DNA of 64,000 nucleotides from Chitinophaga dinghuensis (lineage in GTDB: Bacteria > Bacteroidota > Bacteroidia > Chitinophagales > Chitinophagaceae): NCBI RefSeq assembly GCF_003259435.1, contig NZ_QLMA01000005.1, forward strand, positions 434,001-498,000. The letters run 5' to 3'. The translations under genes and the position numbers were made by a program. The notes below the pieces were generated by a model that saw only the letters and a list, made by a program, of their open reading frames with translations, did no database searches and was not told the origin of the DNA. Position 1 is the stretch's first letter; every line of letters begins with the position of its first letter. Shown one piece after another: positions 35,944 to 45,173 of the stretch.

Positions 35944-37665
35944 TTAGAACAGGAAATAACGTTGAGCCAAAGGCACAACAGCTACGGGTTCGCAGGTAAT
36001 CACCTGACCATCCACGCGTACCTCGTAGGTTTCCGGATTCACCGTGATTTCCGGCGTTTTATCGTTATGGATCAGATCTTTCTTTCCGATATTTCGACAA
36101 CCTTTTACTGGCAGTACTACTTTCTCCAGGCCATATTCTTTCACAATACCTTTATCCAGCGACGCCTGTGAAACGAAAGTGATGCAGGATTTCTGCAAAG
36201 CTTTACCGTAAGCGCCGAACATTTTGCGGAGGATAACCGGCTGCGGTGTAGGAATACTCGCATTCGGGTCGCCCATTTTGCTGGCGATGATCATACCGCC
36301 TTTCACAATCATTTCTGGTTTAGCGCCAAACAAAGCTGGTTTCCACAATACGATATCTGCAAATTTTCCGGGCTCGATAGAACCCACATGCTGGGAGATA
36401 CCATGTGCAATAGCCGGGTTGATGGTATACTTAGCCACGTAGCGTTTTGCGCGGAAGTTGTCATTCGTGCCGGATTGATCTTCTGGTAATGCGCCGCGTT
36501 GCAGCTTCATTTTGTCGGCTGTCTGCCAGGTACGTATAACGACCTCGCCTACACGACCCATTGCCTGAGAGTCGGAGCTCATGATGCTGAATACGCCCAG
36601 ATCGTGCAGGATATCTTCCGCAGCAATTGTTTCCGGACGGATACGGGAGTCGGCGAATGCCACATCTTCCGGAATGCTTTTGCTCAGGTGATGGCATACC
36701 ATCAGCATATCCAGGTGTTCATCAATCGTATTTTTGGTGAACGGACGGGTAGGATTTGTAGAAGCCGGCAATACATTTGGATACATGGCCGCTTTGATAA
36801 TATCAGGAGCGTGACCGCCACCAGCGCCTTCCGTGTGGAAGGTATGGATAACGCGGCCATTGATGGCATTCATGGTATCTTCCAGGAAGCCCGCCTCATT
36901 GAGCGTATCTGTATGGATGGCTACCTGTACATCGTATTTATCTGCCACTTTCAGAGAAGCATCGATGGTAGCAGGAGTAGCGCCCCAGTCTTCATGAATT
37001 TTCACCCCCAGTGCACCCGCTTCGATTTGCTCAGCAATTGGCGCTTCTGTAGCACAGTTACCTTTACCGAAGAAGCCCAGGTTCATAGGGAATGCTTCGG
37101 CAGATTGCAACATACGACCGATGAACCATTTACCTGGCGTAACGGTAGTAGCGTTTGTACCATCTGCTGGGCCGGTACCGCCGCCAATCATGGTGGTTAC
37201 GCCGCTGAACAGCGCTGTTTCAATTTGTTGCGGAGAGATATAGTGAATATGGGTATCGATACCGCCGGCAGTAGCGATGAGGCCTTCGCCGCCATGTACT
37301 TCGGTAGAAGCGCCGATGATCATGTTGGGCGATATATTATCCATGGTATCAGGGTTACCTGCTTTACCAAAACCAACAATACGACCATCTTTAATACCGA
37401 GGTCACCTTTCATGATACCCCAGTGATCCAGTACGATTACGTTGGTGATCACAAAATCGAGGACACCTTCATCACGTTTCGCAGTGCTGGATTGGGACAT
37501 ACCATCACGCACCGTTTTACCGCCGCCGAATTTGTTTTCCTCACCGTAGGTATTGAAATCTTTTTCGATTTCTATAATCAGATTTGTATCGCCCAGGCGA
37601 ACTTTATCGCCAACGGTAGGGCCATACAAATTTGCATATTTGGTTTTATTTATCTTCAGGCTCAT
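35944..37665 (-). CDS. ureC: Urease alpha subunit UreC
   Basis: 573 aa. All active-site residues of the Klebsiella enzyme align with a shift of +5: nickel ligands His139, His141, His251, His277 and Asp365, carbamylated Lys222 (GVKIHEDWG), His224, and the flap MVCHHL with Cys324 and His325. It hydrolyses urea to ammonia and carbamate in the cytoplasm. Subunits are encoded separately (UreA, B, C), as in most bacteria and unlike Helicobacter. A 4-bp overlap (ATGA) links it to ureB. Confidence 0.97.
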   Translation of the reverse strand: MSLKINKTKYANLYGPTVGDKVRLGDTNLIIEIEKDFNTYGEENKFGGGKTVRDGMSQSSTAKRDEGVLDFVITNVIVLDHWGIMKGDLGIKDGRIVGFGKAGNPDTMDNISPNMIIGASTEVHGGEGLIATAGGIDTHIHYISPQQIETALFSGVTTMIGGGTGPADGTNATTVTPGKWFIGRMLQSAEAFPMNLGFFGKGNCATEAPIAEQIEAGALGVKIHEDWGATPATIDASLKVADKYDVQVAIHTDTLNEAGFLEDTMNAINGRVIHTFHTEGAGGGHAPDIIKAAMYPNVLPASTNPTRPFTKNTIDEHLDMLMVCHHLSKSIPEDVAFADSRIRPETIAAEDILHDLGVFSIMSSDSQAMGRVGEVVIRTWQTADKMKLQRGALPEDQSGTNDNFRAKRYVAKYTINPAIAHGISQHVGSIEPGKFADIVLWKPALFGAKPEMIVKGGMIIASKMGDPNASIPTPQPVILRKMFGAYGKALQKSCITFVSQASLDKGIVKEYGLEKVVLPVKGCRNIGKKDLIHNDKTPEITVNPETYEVRVDGQVITCEPVAVVPLAQRYFLF

Positions 37666-38036
37666 GACTGTTTGTTTTTAAAGTGATTGGGTTCGAGTTT
37701 AGCCATGGCCGCAGCTTTGGCGGCATCGGTGGTCGTATCGCCGTCTACGAGGTTGTTATGGCCGAAGGCTTTTCTGGTACCGCCGATAGTGACCAGTTCC
37801 ACTTCCTTTTCTTCACCTGGTTCAAAGCGTACGGCGGTACCTGCAGCGATGTTGAGGCGCATACCGAATGCTTTTTCACGATCAAAGTCCATTTTGCGGT
37901 TCACTTCAAAGAAATGGAAATGGGAGCCGATTTGCACCGGACGGTCAGCAGTATTTACCACTTTCACTTTAACAGTGGCGCGACCTTCATTACAGGTGAT
38001 ATCTCCTGCCTGGATAAAGTATTCTCCGGGAATCAT
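37662..38036 (-). CDS. ureB: Urease beta subunit UreB
   Basis: 124 aa. MIPGEYFIQAGDITCNEGRA, GSHFHFFEVNRKMDFDREKA and FGMRLNIAAGTAVRFEPGEE are diagnostic of the beta subunit, which packs against UreC and holds the active-site flap. The tail (about 105-124) is of ordinary length. The gene lies 18 bp after ureA. Confidence 0.96.
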   Translation of the reverse strand: MIPGEYFIQAGDITCNEGRATVKVKVVNTADRPVQIGSHFHFFEVNRKMDFDREKAFGMRLNIAAGTAVRFEPGEEKEVELVTIGGTRKAFGHNNLVDGDTTTDAAKAAAMAKLEPNHFKNKQS

Positions 38037-38054
38037 GTGAGATGAGTTTAGATT

Positions 38055-38357
38055 TTATCTGATAGGGTTATGAACGGTAACCAGTTTAGTACCGTCGGGG
38101 AAAGTTGCCTCGATCTGTACGTCGTGAATCATTTCCGGGATGCCTTCCATGACATCTTCACGCGTCAGGACGGTGGCTCCGTATTGCATGAGTTCAGCCA
38201 CAGAGCGCCCGTCGCGGGCCGCCTCCAGCAAGAGACTGCTGATATAGGCAATAGATTCAGGATAATTGAGTTTCAGGCCCCTTGCTTTACGCTTGGCAGC
38301 CAGTTCTCCGGCCAGATGGAGCAACAGTTTCTCTGTTTCTCTGGGAGTCAGATGCAT
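38055..38357 (-). CDS. ureA: Urease gamma subunit UreA
   Basis: 100 aa, the normal length. MHLTPRETEKLLLHLAGELA, then LNYPESIAYISSLLLEAARD and GIPEMIHDVQIEATFPDGTK are family signatures. It is the first gene of the operon ureABCEFGD-ureH-urea transporter-two TonB receptors. The 180 bp upstream (38358-38540) should hold the operon promoter, but no clear TTG/TAnnTTTG pair is visible. Confidence 0.96.
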   Translation of the reverse strand: MHLTPRETEKLLLHLAGELAAKRKARGLKLNYPESIAYISSLLLEAARDGRSVAELMQYGATVLTREDVMEGIPEMIHDVQIEATFPDGTKLVTVHNPIR

Positions 38358-38540
38358 ATGAGTAAAATTTTAGAAGATAGCAATGAAGTGCCCTTTTCGG
38401 AAGACCAAGGCTTACGAATATACAAATCCGCACGAAGTAAAGTTCGGCCAGAATAGCCGGCATGCGGAGGGCTAACACAACGGCAATTAGTTGCAGTTAC
38501 TTTTTACAAAGCAGACTAAAAACCGCTATGGTGCAGGAAA

Positions 38541-38939
38541 TTAAGATTGAAAAGGAATCAGTAATTGATGATGCTGAATAAATCTGGGGACAGCGGGGAC
38601 GGGTCGTTCCGCGTGCACAAATCCGGTATAATACTCCGGAATTGTCTCCTGTCTTTCCAGGAGAGAGAGATAATATACAGAGAGATTATTGAGGAGGAGA
38701 TGCGAATGCTCGTTAAATAAACGGCTCACATCTTCATCATTATCGTTGTCGTTGATGTAAATTAGCTGTTCCAGATGAAGACATTCCTGCCCCGTCTGAA
38801 GCTGAGTCATATCCGCATTGGTAGCGGATAATGCTGTTCTGCTACCACCGCTGTGCAGCAATGGCCCCTGATTTTTTCCTGTGAACGAAAAGCCTGTCAG
38901 GAAGAGAAGTAATAATATGTATCTAAAATACAATTTCAT
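38541..38939 (-). CDS. Small secreted protein, unknown
   Basis: 132 aa from the ATG at 38939 (MKLYFRYILLLLFLTGFSFT), a clear signal peptide. The frame starts further up at a TTG, without support. The mature part has an acidic stretch YINDNDNDEDVSRL and no Cys pairs or known domain. Function unknown. It is transcribed toward the urease operon and divergently from the AraC regulator. Confidence 0.5.
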   Translation of the reverse strand: MKLYFRYILLLLFLTGFSFTGKNQGPLLHSGGSRTALSATNADMTQLQTGQECLHLEQLIYINDNDNDEDVSRLFNEHSHLLLNNLSVYYLSLLERQETIPEYYTGFVHAERPVPAVPRFIQHHQLLIPFQS

Positions 38940-39027
38940 ATTCCGGACATGCAAATTACGTCGAAATGAAAAATCAGACTAGCACAAATCATGACTATTA
39001 TATCCAAAAACCGGTAATTTTGTACTT

Positions 39028-39921
39028 ATGAGATCTTCCGTTAAAATTTTTTCCAACTTCGAATATAAAAAGCAGTTCCTGCCGGGTGTTTCCAGCAAGG
39101 TACTCCTGAACGATGCACAGCTGCAGGTATACAGGATTGAGGATTACCTCCGGGATATTGTAATACCCGTGCTCCCCTATCGTACCTCATTTAACTTTTT
39201 GATCTTCGTGACGAAAGGACAGATTGTGCAGCAACTTGAAACTGGGTCTCACCGGCTAAATGCCAATGCTATACTACTCATCCGCCAGGGGAACATTACC
39301 GCTACGCTGGAAATCTCCAGAGATGCAGAAGGATTCTTTGTGGTTTTTGAAAACGAAGTAACTGAATCTCTTGCACTTAACCGACAATTATTCAACTTCT
39401 TCTTTACCTCTCCCTTCGTTAAATTACCCACCCCTGCCGTTAAATGGCTATCCCAGTTGGTGCAGTTAATGGAAGAAGAACTGGCCTCTAAAAATACTTC
39501 CCTGGAAGTAGCCATCGGCGTATTCCGGCCTTTCCTGCAGAAGATCATCGCCTCCGCTGCGGAAGGCCACGGCAATATGACCAGGGCCACAGAAATATCC
39601 CTTCACTTCCGCGAGCTGGTACAACAGCATCACCTGAAACAAAGGCAGGTTTCCTACTATGCGGAAAAGCTGAACATTACAGAGAACTACCTGAACAAGG
39701 TCGTCAAACAGGCTACTGGTAAGCCTCCCAAACAATGGATTAACGAGGTAAACATCCTCCATAGCCAGATCCTTCTCCAGGATGGTAGCAGAGACATTTC
39801 CAGTGTGGCCTTTGAATTGAATTTTCAATCACCCAATTATTTCGCAAGGCTATTCCGGCAGGTAACAGGAGAATCCCCCACCAATTATAAGAAACGAGTG
39901 GCGATTAATATAGGGAAATAG
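39028..39921 (+). CDS. AraC-family transcriptional regulator
   Basis: 297 aa. The N-terminal part (about 30-150) is a cupin-like sensor region (FNFLIFVTKGQIVQQLETGS). The C-terminal two helix-turn-helices cover about 195-292: VSYYAEKLNITENYLNKVVK and ISSVAFELNFQSPNYFARLF, closing with TGESPTNYKKR, the AraC signature. It activates or represses nearby operons in response to a small ligand. The target is not known; the urease operon and secreted protein lie on its left, divergently. Confidence 0.92.
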   Translation: MRSSVKIFSNFEYKKQFLPGVSSKVLLNDAQLQVYRIEDYLRDIVIPVLPYRTSFNFLIFVTKGQIVQQLETGSHRLNANAILLIRQGNITATLEISRDAEGFFVVFENEVTESLALNRQLFNFFFTSPFVKLPTPAVKWLSQLVQLMEEELASKNTSLEVAIGVFRPFLQKIIASAAEGHGNMTRATEISLHFRELVQQHHLKQRQVSYYAEKLNITENYLNKVVKQATGKPPKQWINEVNILHSQILLQDGSRDISSVAFELNFQSPNYFARLFRQVTGESPTNYKKRVAINIGK

Positions 39922-39922
39922 A

Positions 39923-40228
39923 TTACCGCAAATAGTTAATCCCACTAGCGGACGCATATTGCACAAACTCCCTGGAACAAGCCCCATATTCCAGAAAGTT
40001 GTTGATCCCTTCCTGTAAGGTCATATGATTCGGAGAACTATAGTATTCCGGATTACGAATACCATCATCCTCCCAATAACAATTGGGACAGGTAACATAC
40101 TCTCCGAATTCAGGTAAAGTCCTGTGACCGCAACAGGGACATGTTTCATGTATCACAGTATTTTCAATTATGGTATCCACTCTTTCCGTCCTGATGATCT
40201 CCTCCGGACATTCCAATTCTTGGTTCAT
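39923..40228 (-). CDS. CPCC-family cysteine-rich protein
   Basis: 101 aa. Two Cys pairs, HETCPCCGHRTLPEFGEYVT then CPNCYWEDDG, form a zinc-ribbon as in the CPCC family (PF14206). Such proteins are often found near polymorphic toxin or immunity genes; none is visible here. It overlaps the upstream gene by 4 bp (ATGA), so the two are co-translated. Confidence 0.8.
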   Translation of the reverse strand: MNQELECPEEIIRTERVDTIIENTVIHETCPCCGHRTLPEFGEYVTCPNCYWEDDGIRNPEYYSSPNHMTLQEGINNFLEYGACSREFVQYASASGINYLR

Positions 40229-40521
40229 GAAACCACTTCGTTATCCTCTCCAGCCGCATTTTCTGGTCTGTATTCAGGAAAGCTCATCAGAAAACCTTTC
40301 CTGTGATCCTCCAACCATTTATCTATCTCATAGGTCCTGACATTCGCCTCAAGTCTTTCAAAGGCTGCTTTCGACTTATCCTCATCCAGTAGTTGTAATG
40401 GAATATTGTGCAATAAATCAGAGATCCAAAACAAGGGCTTATCATTCGTTTCTAATCCCTGGGCCCTGAACTGTACCAAAGTACTGTATAATATATAAGC
40501 TAAAAATTGCTGTTCGTACAT
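40225..40521 (-). CDS. Small cytosolic protein paired with the CPCC protein
   Basis: 98 aa from the ATG at 40521 (MYEQQFLAYILYSTLVQFRA); an in-frame TTG five codons upstream is less likely. It is helical and acidic, and contains FWISDLLHNIPLQLLDEDKS and EIDKWLEDHRKGF. Size and style resemble immunity-type proteins but no family is recognised. The 4-bp overlap with the CPCC gene suggests a functional pair. Confidence 0.6.
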   Translation of the reverse strand: MYEQQFLAYILYSTLVQFRAQGLETNDKPLFWISDLLHNIPLQLLDEDKSKAAFERLEANVRTYEIDKWLEDHRKGFLMSFPEYRPENAAGEDNEVVS

Positions 40522-40698
40522 AGGCCAAAAATTCAATAATCTTTAAAGTTTTCATGTATCAAAACAGGTCTGCATGTTATATTTCCATTTCGTCCCATTT
40601 TAACGGTAATTCGTCACAAAACCTTTCACCAGGGTCGGTTCCGGGCTACATTTAGACTGCAATTAACAAACTCTTATCCGCCTTTCAAAGCCCTTAAA

Positions 40699-43155
40699 AT
40701 GAAATTATTTTTAACAACGCTTCTCCTTCTATTGTGGCAGTCCCAAATCATGTTCGGACAATCCCAACCTATCAGCAAAAAGATTACCGGCGTTATCCAT
40801 GATGCACAGCACAAACCCATCCCGGGTGTAGCTGTTGCACTGCTGCATCAAAAGGATTCATCGCTGGTAAAAAGCGAGGTAACAAGTGACAATGGTGACT
40901 TCCTGTTCAGTGATCTCCCGGAAAATAACTATATACTCAGCACTTCTTATAAAGGACATCATCAAATCTTCAGTACCGTTATTACGGTCGACAAGCTGCA
41001 TCCGGATGTTAAACTGCCGCCAATGATGATATCCTTATCAGGCACAAAACAACTGCAAGGAGTAACGGTTACTTCCCAGAAACCAATGATTGAAGAGCAA
41101 ATTGACCGTACAGTTGTCAATCCTGCCAGTATGATTACAGCCGCGGGAGGCAATCTGCAAGACATATTGACAAAATCGCCAGGAGTAGCCATTACAACAG
41201 GAGGCGATATTACCCTGAATGGGAAAAGTGTACTGGTACTGATTGACAATAAACCAACCTACCTATCAGCGCAGGACCTCGCCGGATACCTGAGAGCCAT
41301 CCCCGCTGTAAACGTAGACAAACTGGAATTAATGTCGAATCCTCCTGCCAAATATGATGCCGCCGGTGCAGCAGTAATAAACATCCGTTTGAAAAAAAAC
41401 CAGACGGCCGGTTTCAACGGAAACCTCTCTCTCGGCTATAACCAGGGCCGCTACGACCGTAGTAACTCCGGGCTTAATCTGAATTACCGAACGCCTAAAA
41501 TGAACCTCTTCAGTAACCTGAGTTATAGTCGGGATAATTACTATTCTCTGGATACTTACGACAGACAGTTAAGTACAGTACAGGGACAACCGCTGTCATC
41601 CACCCATTTGAATAATCAGTCCCTTTCCCGTGCCAATGGCTATAACGGAAGGTTTGGGACCGACTTCTTTCTCACCCCCAAAACCACGCTGGGCGCCGTT
41701 CTCAGCATTGGTACGAGACCCAGAGAAGAATACCTCCATTCCTCCAATATGCAAAGGAATGCCAAATCCGAAATAGATTCTATCGGCGAGGGCTATACGA
41801 ATGGTCAATATAAATGGAGGAATACCGGTGTGAATCTGAACTTTAATCACCAATTCAAAAAAACCGGGAAAGAACTATCCGCTGATATGGACTATATCCG
41901 CTATTATTCCTACGGAACACAACAGATAGCTGGTACTTCCTTCTGGCCGGATAATACGCCCATCAATAGTTACAGCCAATTATTTCAACAGCCCCTTACG
42001 ATCAATATCTATGCTTTCAAAAGCGACTACACACAGCCTTTCCTGAAACGCGGCAGATTGGATGCCGGTATAAAATCAAGTATCGTCGATACAGATAATG
42101 ATAACCAGTTCTATTATGCGAGTGGGAATGATATGTTAGCGGACGACAGTAAAAGCAATCATTTCATCTACCGGGAAATGATCAATGCCGCCTATATAAG
42201 TCTGAATAACAGTTGGAACCGTTTCTCCCTGCAAGCGGGTTTACGACTGGAGCATGCTTATACGAAAGGAGAACTGGAAACCTTATCTGCCAACAAAGAT
42301 TCCGCCTTCACCAATAATTACCTGAACCTCTTTCCTACAGCCTATTTCCAGTATAAACTGGATAGCTCAGGAAAAAATACACTGACATTATCCTATGGCA
42401 GAAGAATACGTAGACCCAATTACCAGCAACTGAATCCATTCACGCTGATGAGGGATCAATATTCTTTTACAGGTGGAAATCCAGGTTTGAAGCCAACCTA
42501 TAATAACCGGATAGAATTGAAGTACTCCCATCGGGGCCGGTTTAACTTCACCCTTGTCTATGATCATGTAGAAGCACTTGTATTCCAGGGAACAATAAGA
42601 GAAGGCAACGCCTTTATCAGCAGACCCGAAAATCTCTTAAACGGATATGGCATAGGACTCATTAATAATGTGTCATTAACGCCTCTCCCCTGGTGGAACC
42701 TGAATGCAAATGTACTCCTCCTTCGGTTGACTTACTCCGGTGGCGCGACTCTGGAGCAACCAATAGATGGCCATATTAATACCGGAGGAGTTACCCTCAT
42801 CAACCAGTTCAAATTAAATAAAACCTGGAGCCTGGAATTGTTCTCTTATTTCAGAGGGAAAACCAATGCTGGTCAGTCATATAGCCATTCTTTCTGGTAC
42901 CAGGATGCAGGTGTACAAAAAACGTTCTTAAAAGGGAAAGGAAATGTGAAGCTCAGTTTCAATGATATCTTCCAAACATTTATTTACAGAGATGAAACCA
43001 TTTCTATCTTGCAAACCACCGCTTATCATACCGGAGAAACGGATAACCGGCGAGTAGGATTGTCGTTCAACTACAAATTTGGTAAAGATGCGTTTAGCCG
43101 TAAGCGTAACCATAATAATGGCGGAGCGGATGCGGAGCAGGATCGCGTTAACTAA
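40699..43155 (+). CDS. Outer-membrane beta-barrel receptor (TonB-receptor-like, OMP_b-brl_3 type)
   Basis: 818 aa, ATG start, signal peptide to about residue 20. A CarboxypepD_reg-like domain (about 28-105: KKITGVIHDAQHKPIPGVAV) is followed by a plug (about 135-225: GGNLQDILTKSPGVAITTGG, LNGKSVLVLIDNKPTYLSAQ). The large barrel has LSYGRRIRRPNYQQLNPFTL, the signature of the outer-membrane beta-barrel family 3. Such receptors lack an STN domain and their ligands are mostly unknown. It is a single gene with no partner lipoprotein. Confidence 0.88.
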   Translation: MKLFLTTLLLLLWQSQIMFGQSQPISKKITGVIHDAQHKPIPGVAVALLHQKDSSLVKSEVTSDNGDFLFSDLPENNYILSTSYKGHHQIFSTVITVDKLHPDVKLPPMMISLSGTKQLQGVTVTSQKPMIEEQIDRTVVNPASMITAAGGNLQDILTKSPGVAITTGGDITLNGKSVLVLIDNKPTYLSAQDLAGYLRAIPAVNVDKLELMSNPPAKYDAAGAAVINIRLKKNQTAGFNGNLSLGYNQGRYDRSNSGLNLNYRTPKMNLFSNLSYSRDNYYSLDTYDRQLSTVQGQPLSSTHLNNQSLSRANGYNGRFGTDFFLTPKTTLGAVLSIGTRPREEYLHSSNMQRNAKSEIDSIGEGYTNGQYKWRNTGVNLNFNHQFKKTGKELSADMDYIRYYSYGTQQIAGTSFWPDNTPINSYSQLFQQPLTINIYAFKSDYTQPFLKRGRLDAGIKSSIVDTDNDNQFYYASGNDMLADDSKSNHFIYREMINAAYISLNNSWNRFSLQAGLRLEHAYTKGELETLSANKDSAFTNNYLNLFPTAYFQYKLDSSGKNTLTLSYGRRIRRPNYQQLNPFTLMRDQYSFTGGNPGLKPTYNNRIELKYSHRGRFNFTLVYDHVEALVFQGTIREGNAFISRPENLLNGYGIGLINNVSLTPLPWWNLNANVLLLRLTYSGGATLEQPIDGHINTGGVTLINQFKLNKTWSLELFSYFRGKTNAGQSYSHSFWYQDAGVQKTFLKGKGNVKLSFNDIFQTFIYRDETISILQTTAYHTGETDNRRVGLSFNYKFGKDAFSRKRNHNNGGADAEQDRVN

Positions 43156-43175
43156 TCGTTCTGTTTGAGTATCTT

Positions 43176-43391
43176 TTACCTGCGTCCAAGGATCTGGAAA
43201 TAGGTAAACAGCGTTACAACCATCAACCAGATAAGCATTACCACCCACTTCTTCTGTTTGCTACTATGCTTAAAAAGTAGTTTCAGAATAAATATACCCG
43301 GCACAAATACAATCGCTAAAAATATAACGATAAAGATAAATATCACAAGTATTATTTGGTTACCCGTAGGGCTGCCACAAAGTAGTTGCAT
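43176..43391 (-). CDS. Small membrane protein
   Basis: 71 aa with two hydrophobic segments: about 13-39 (ILVIFIFIVIFLAIVFVPGI) and about 48-67 (WVVMLIWLMVVTLFTYFQIL), separated by a basic loop KHSSKQKK. It resembles phospholipase_D-nuclease-N-like small membrane proteins, but that is weak. ATG start; an inverted repeat lies 20 bp upstream. Confidence 0.5.
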   Translation of the reverse strand: MQLLCGSPTGNQIILVIFIFIVIFLAIVFVPGIFILKLLFKHSSKQKKWVVMLIWLMVVTLFTYFQILGRR

Positions 43392-43410
43392 AGGGATTTA
43401 TTATTTGTTT

Positions 43411-43450
43411 TCTTGAAAGGCTGTATCAAAAACAATACAGTCTTTCAAGA
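43411..43450 (-). terminator. 16-bp stem-loop between two minus-strand genes
   Basis: Arms TCTTGAAAGGCTGTAT and ATACAGTCTTTCAAGA (one G-T/mismatch position) with an 8-nt loop. It is probably the terminator of the lipoprotein gene ending at 43548. Confidence 0.55.
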
Positions 43451-43547
43451 ATGTAATATCCATTTTAAGTGCCAAATAAAAATTATTAAGCAGGCCTTTA
43501 TTGTATTCTAACAAGCCATCAGCGATTTCAAAGGAAAATTTCCCCGC

Positions 43548-44222
43548 TCAGGCATCATAAAAAATACCAACAATAATTCGCCCTTGCTTATTCTTCCACT
43601 TGATCCACCCCTCATATTTTTCATCGTTTGTCTGCACATGTAACCAATCACCTTCAATCTTCTCCGGCCTGTAAAAGACGTCCTCCTCCACATTATCGGG
43701 TACGTGTATTACCTTAGCAGTATCACTTTTACTTGCTCTGAGCGGATTGTTTGTTTCATTGAAGTCTACAAATACCGCCTCAGTAATATTCTCTTCCCAG
43801 GTTTTCTTCATGAAATTATAGTCATTAGTGCTAATGTATTTTTCTTCTCCGGTGCTTTCATTCACAATTACTTTATACTTGTCCTTTTCTACGGCTGTAC
43901 ATCTGAACATCAGGAGCCAGTTTTCTGACTTAGCGGCATAAGGTGAAAGGGAGGTATCTGCAAATGCATCATCAAAGGTGATTTCTTTCCAGGTGCTACC
44001 ATCCGCATTCAGCAGAAGGAATGTCCTGTTGGAATCTGGTTTTAAGGTAATCACCCCTGTATTAAGTGCAGGTATCAGTTGGTCGTTTTCAGGGAGACGC
44101 GTGTCTGCAGGTGGGCTGCCATTACTCGTTGCGGCAGTTTGTGGAGCGTTCTGGAAATCGCAACTACTTACTCCCATTAGTAACAACAGGAGCATTAAAA
44201 GATAGGCTATATTGATTTTCAT
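43548..44222 (-). CDS. Lipoprotein with SH3-like C-terminus
   Basis: 224 aa. Signal MKINIAYLLMLLLLLMGVSS with the following Cys as lipobox (Cys21). The central part is unknown. The C-terminal 60 residues (EKIEGDWLHVQTNDEKYEGW then IKWKNKQGRIIVGIFY) look like a bacterial SH3 fold (W..V....G..GWI). Role unknown. It is transcribed away from the glpR-like gene, with a hairpin after its stop. Confidence 0.65.
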   Translation of the reverse strand: MKINIAYLLMLLLLLMGVSSCDFQNAPQTAATSNGSPPADTRLPENDQLIPALNTGVITLKPDSNRTFLLLNADGSTWKEITFDDAFADTSLSPYAAKSENWLLMFRCTAVEKDKYKVIVNESTGEEKYISTNDYNFMKKTWEENITEAVFVDFNETNNPLRASKSDTAKVIHVPDNVEEDVFYRPEKIEGDWLHVQTNDEKYEGWIKWKNKQGRIIVGIFYDA

Positions 44223-44245
44223 AAGTTTTAGTAATAAACGATTCG

Positions 44246-45016
44246 TTATACCAACGTCACCTTCACCCCTGCTTCTTCCAATTGTTTCACCACATGTTCC
44301 GGTATGCCTTTATCTGTAATAATTTCATCTACCTCTTCCAGGCCGCAAATCCTGCCAAAGCCTCGCTTGCCAAACTTACTGGAATCTGCCAGGACAATGG
44401 TTTTCTGCGCAGTGGACATCATTTTCTGATTCAGATGCGCCTCCATGATATTGGTGGTGGTGAACCCAAATTCCAGGTCAATGCCATCTACTCCCAGGAA
44501 TAACTTGCTACAGGAGAAATCTGCCAATACCCGCTCTGCATAAGGCCCCGTAACAGAAGAAGAACTATTACGCAGATGTCCGCCCAATTGTATCACCTCT
44601 ATTTCCGGGTGCCGCAATAACTCCAGGGATACATTCAATGCCCCTGTAATCACCATTAACTGCCCCCGTGGATGGATATGCCTGGCCAATGCCTGCACCG
44701 TGGTACCAGAAGCAATAATAATCGCATCATTGGCGTCTATCAATGCCGCTGCTGCCTGCCCAATAGCCTGCTTTTCCTCGCGGCGGATATGTTCCTTTTC
44801 ATTCACCGGTTTATCGTTCGTATATGGATTGGCCGTTGTGGCGCCACCATGTGAACGAAATAAAAGCGACTTATCCTCCAGCAGTTTCAAATCCTTTCGA
44901 ATTGTAACAGCGGAAACATCCAGCTCCTTACAAAGGTCCAGTACGCTAACTGATCCCTTTTCCTGGAGTTTATCCAAAATATATTTATGGCGTTCTGCAA
45001 TGTTTATCATAGACAT
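44246..45016 (-). CDS. glpR: DeoR-family regulator (GlpR-like)
   Basis: 256 aa. N-terminal winged helix-turn-helix HKYILDKLQEKGSVSVLDLC to TIRKDLKLLEDKSLLFRSHG (about 9-58), then the sugar-phosphate-binding DeoR C-terminal domain with DANDAIIIASGTTVQALARH and FSCSKLFLGVDGIDLEFGFT. It is divergent from glpD-glpK-glpF (158 bp apart), which supports a repressor that senses glycerol-3-phosphate. A second ATG at 45010 is equally likely as a start. The name glpR rests on context. Confidence 0.85.
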   Translation of the reverse strand: MSMINIAERHKYILDKLQEKGSVSVLDLCKELDVSAVTIRKDLKLLEDKSLLFRSHGGATTANPYTNDKPVNEKEHIRREEKQAIGQAAAALIDANDAIIIASGTTVQALARHIHPRGQLMVITGALNVSLELLRHPEIEVIQLGGHLRNSSSSVTGPYAERVLADFSCSKLFLGVDGIDLEFGFTTTNIMEAHLNQKMMSTAQKTIVLADSSKFGKRGFGRICGLEEVDEIITDKGIPEHVVKQLEEAGVKVTLV

Positions 45017-45098
45017 ACCGTAAAATTAACGGTTTGAAAACGGAATTCTTCCAAATATCCAATTATTTTCTTTCTTTTCATTTATTTGTTTACTTTAG

Positions 45099-45131
45099 TT
45101 TCGAAATGTTTCGTTTCTTTATTTCACGAAA
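45099..45131. promoter_or_regulatory. Candidate GlpR operator
   Basis: TTTCGAAA (45099-45106, palindromic) followed by TTTCGT (45109-45114) and ACGAAA (45126-45131) form TTCG/CGAA half-sites in the glpR-glpD gap, similar to E. coli GlpR sites. A TACTTTAG box lies just upstream at 45091-45098. Confidence 0.45.
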
Positions 45132-45173
45132 GGAATCAGAAGCAACTGAAACAAAACAAAAGCAAATAGGACC

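Noticed and set aside
36499..37686. 395-codon frame antisense to ureC
   Set aside because: Shadow of a conserved gene; no start signal, no recognisable domain.
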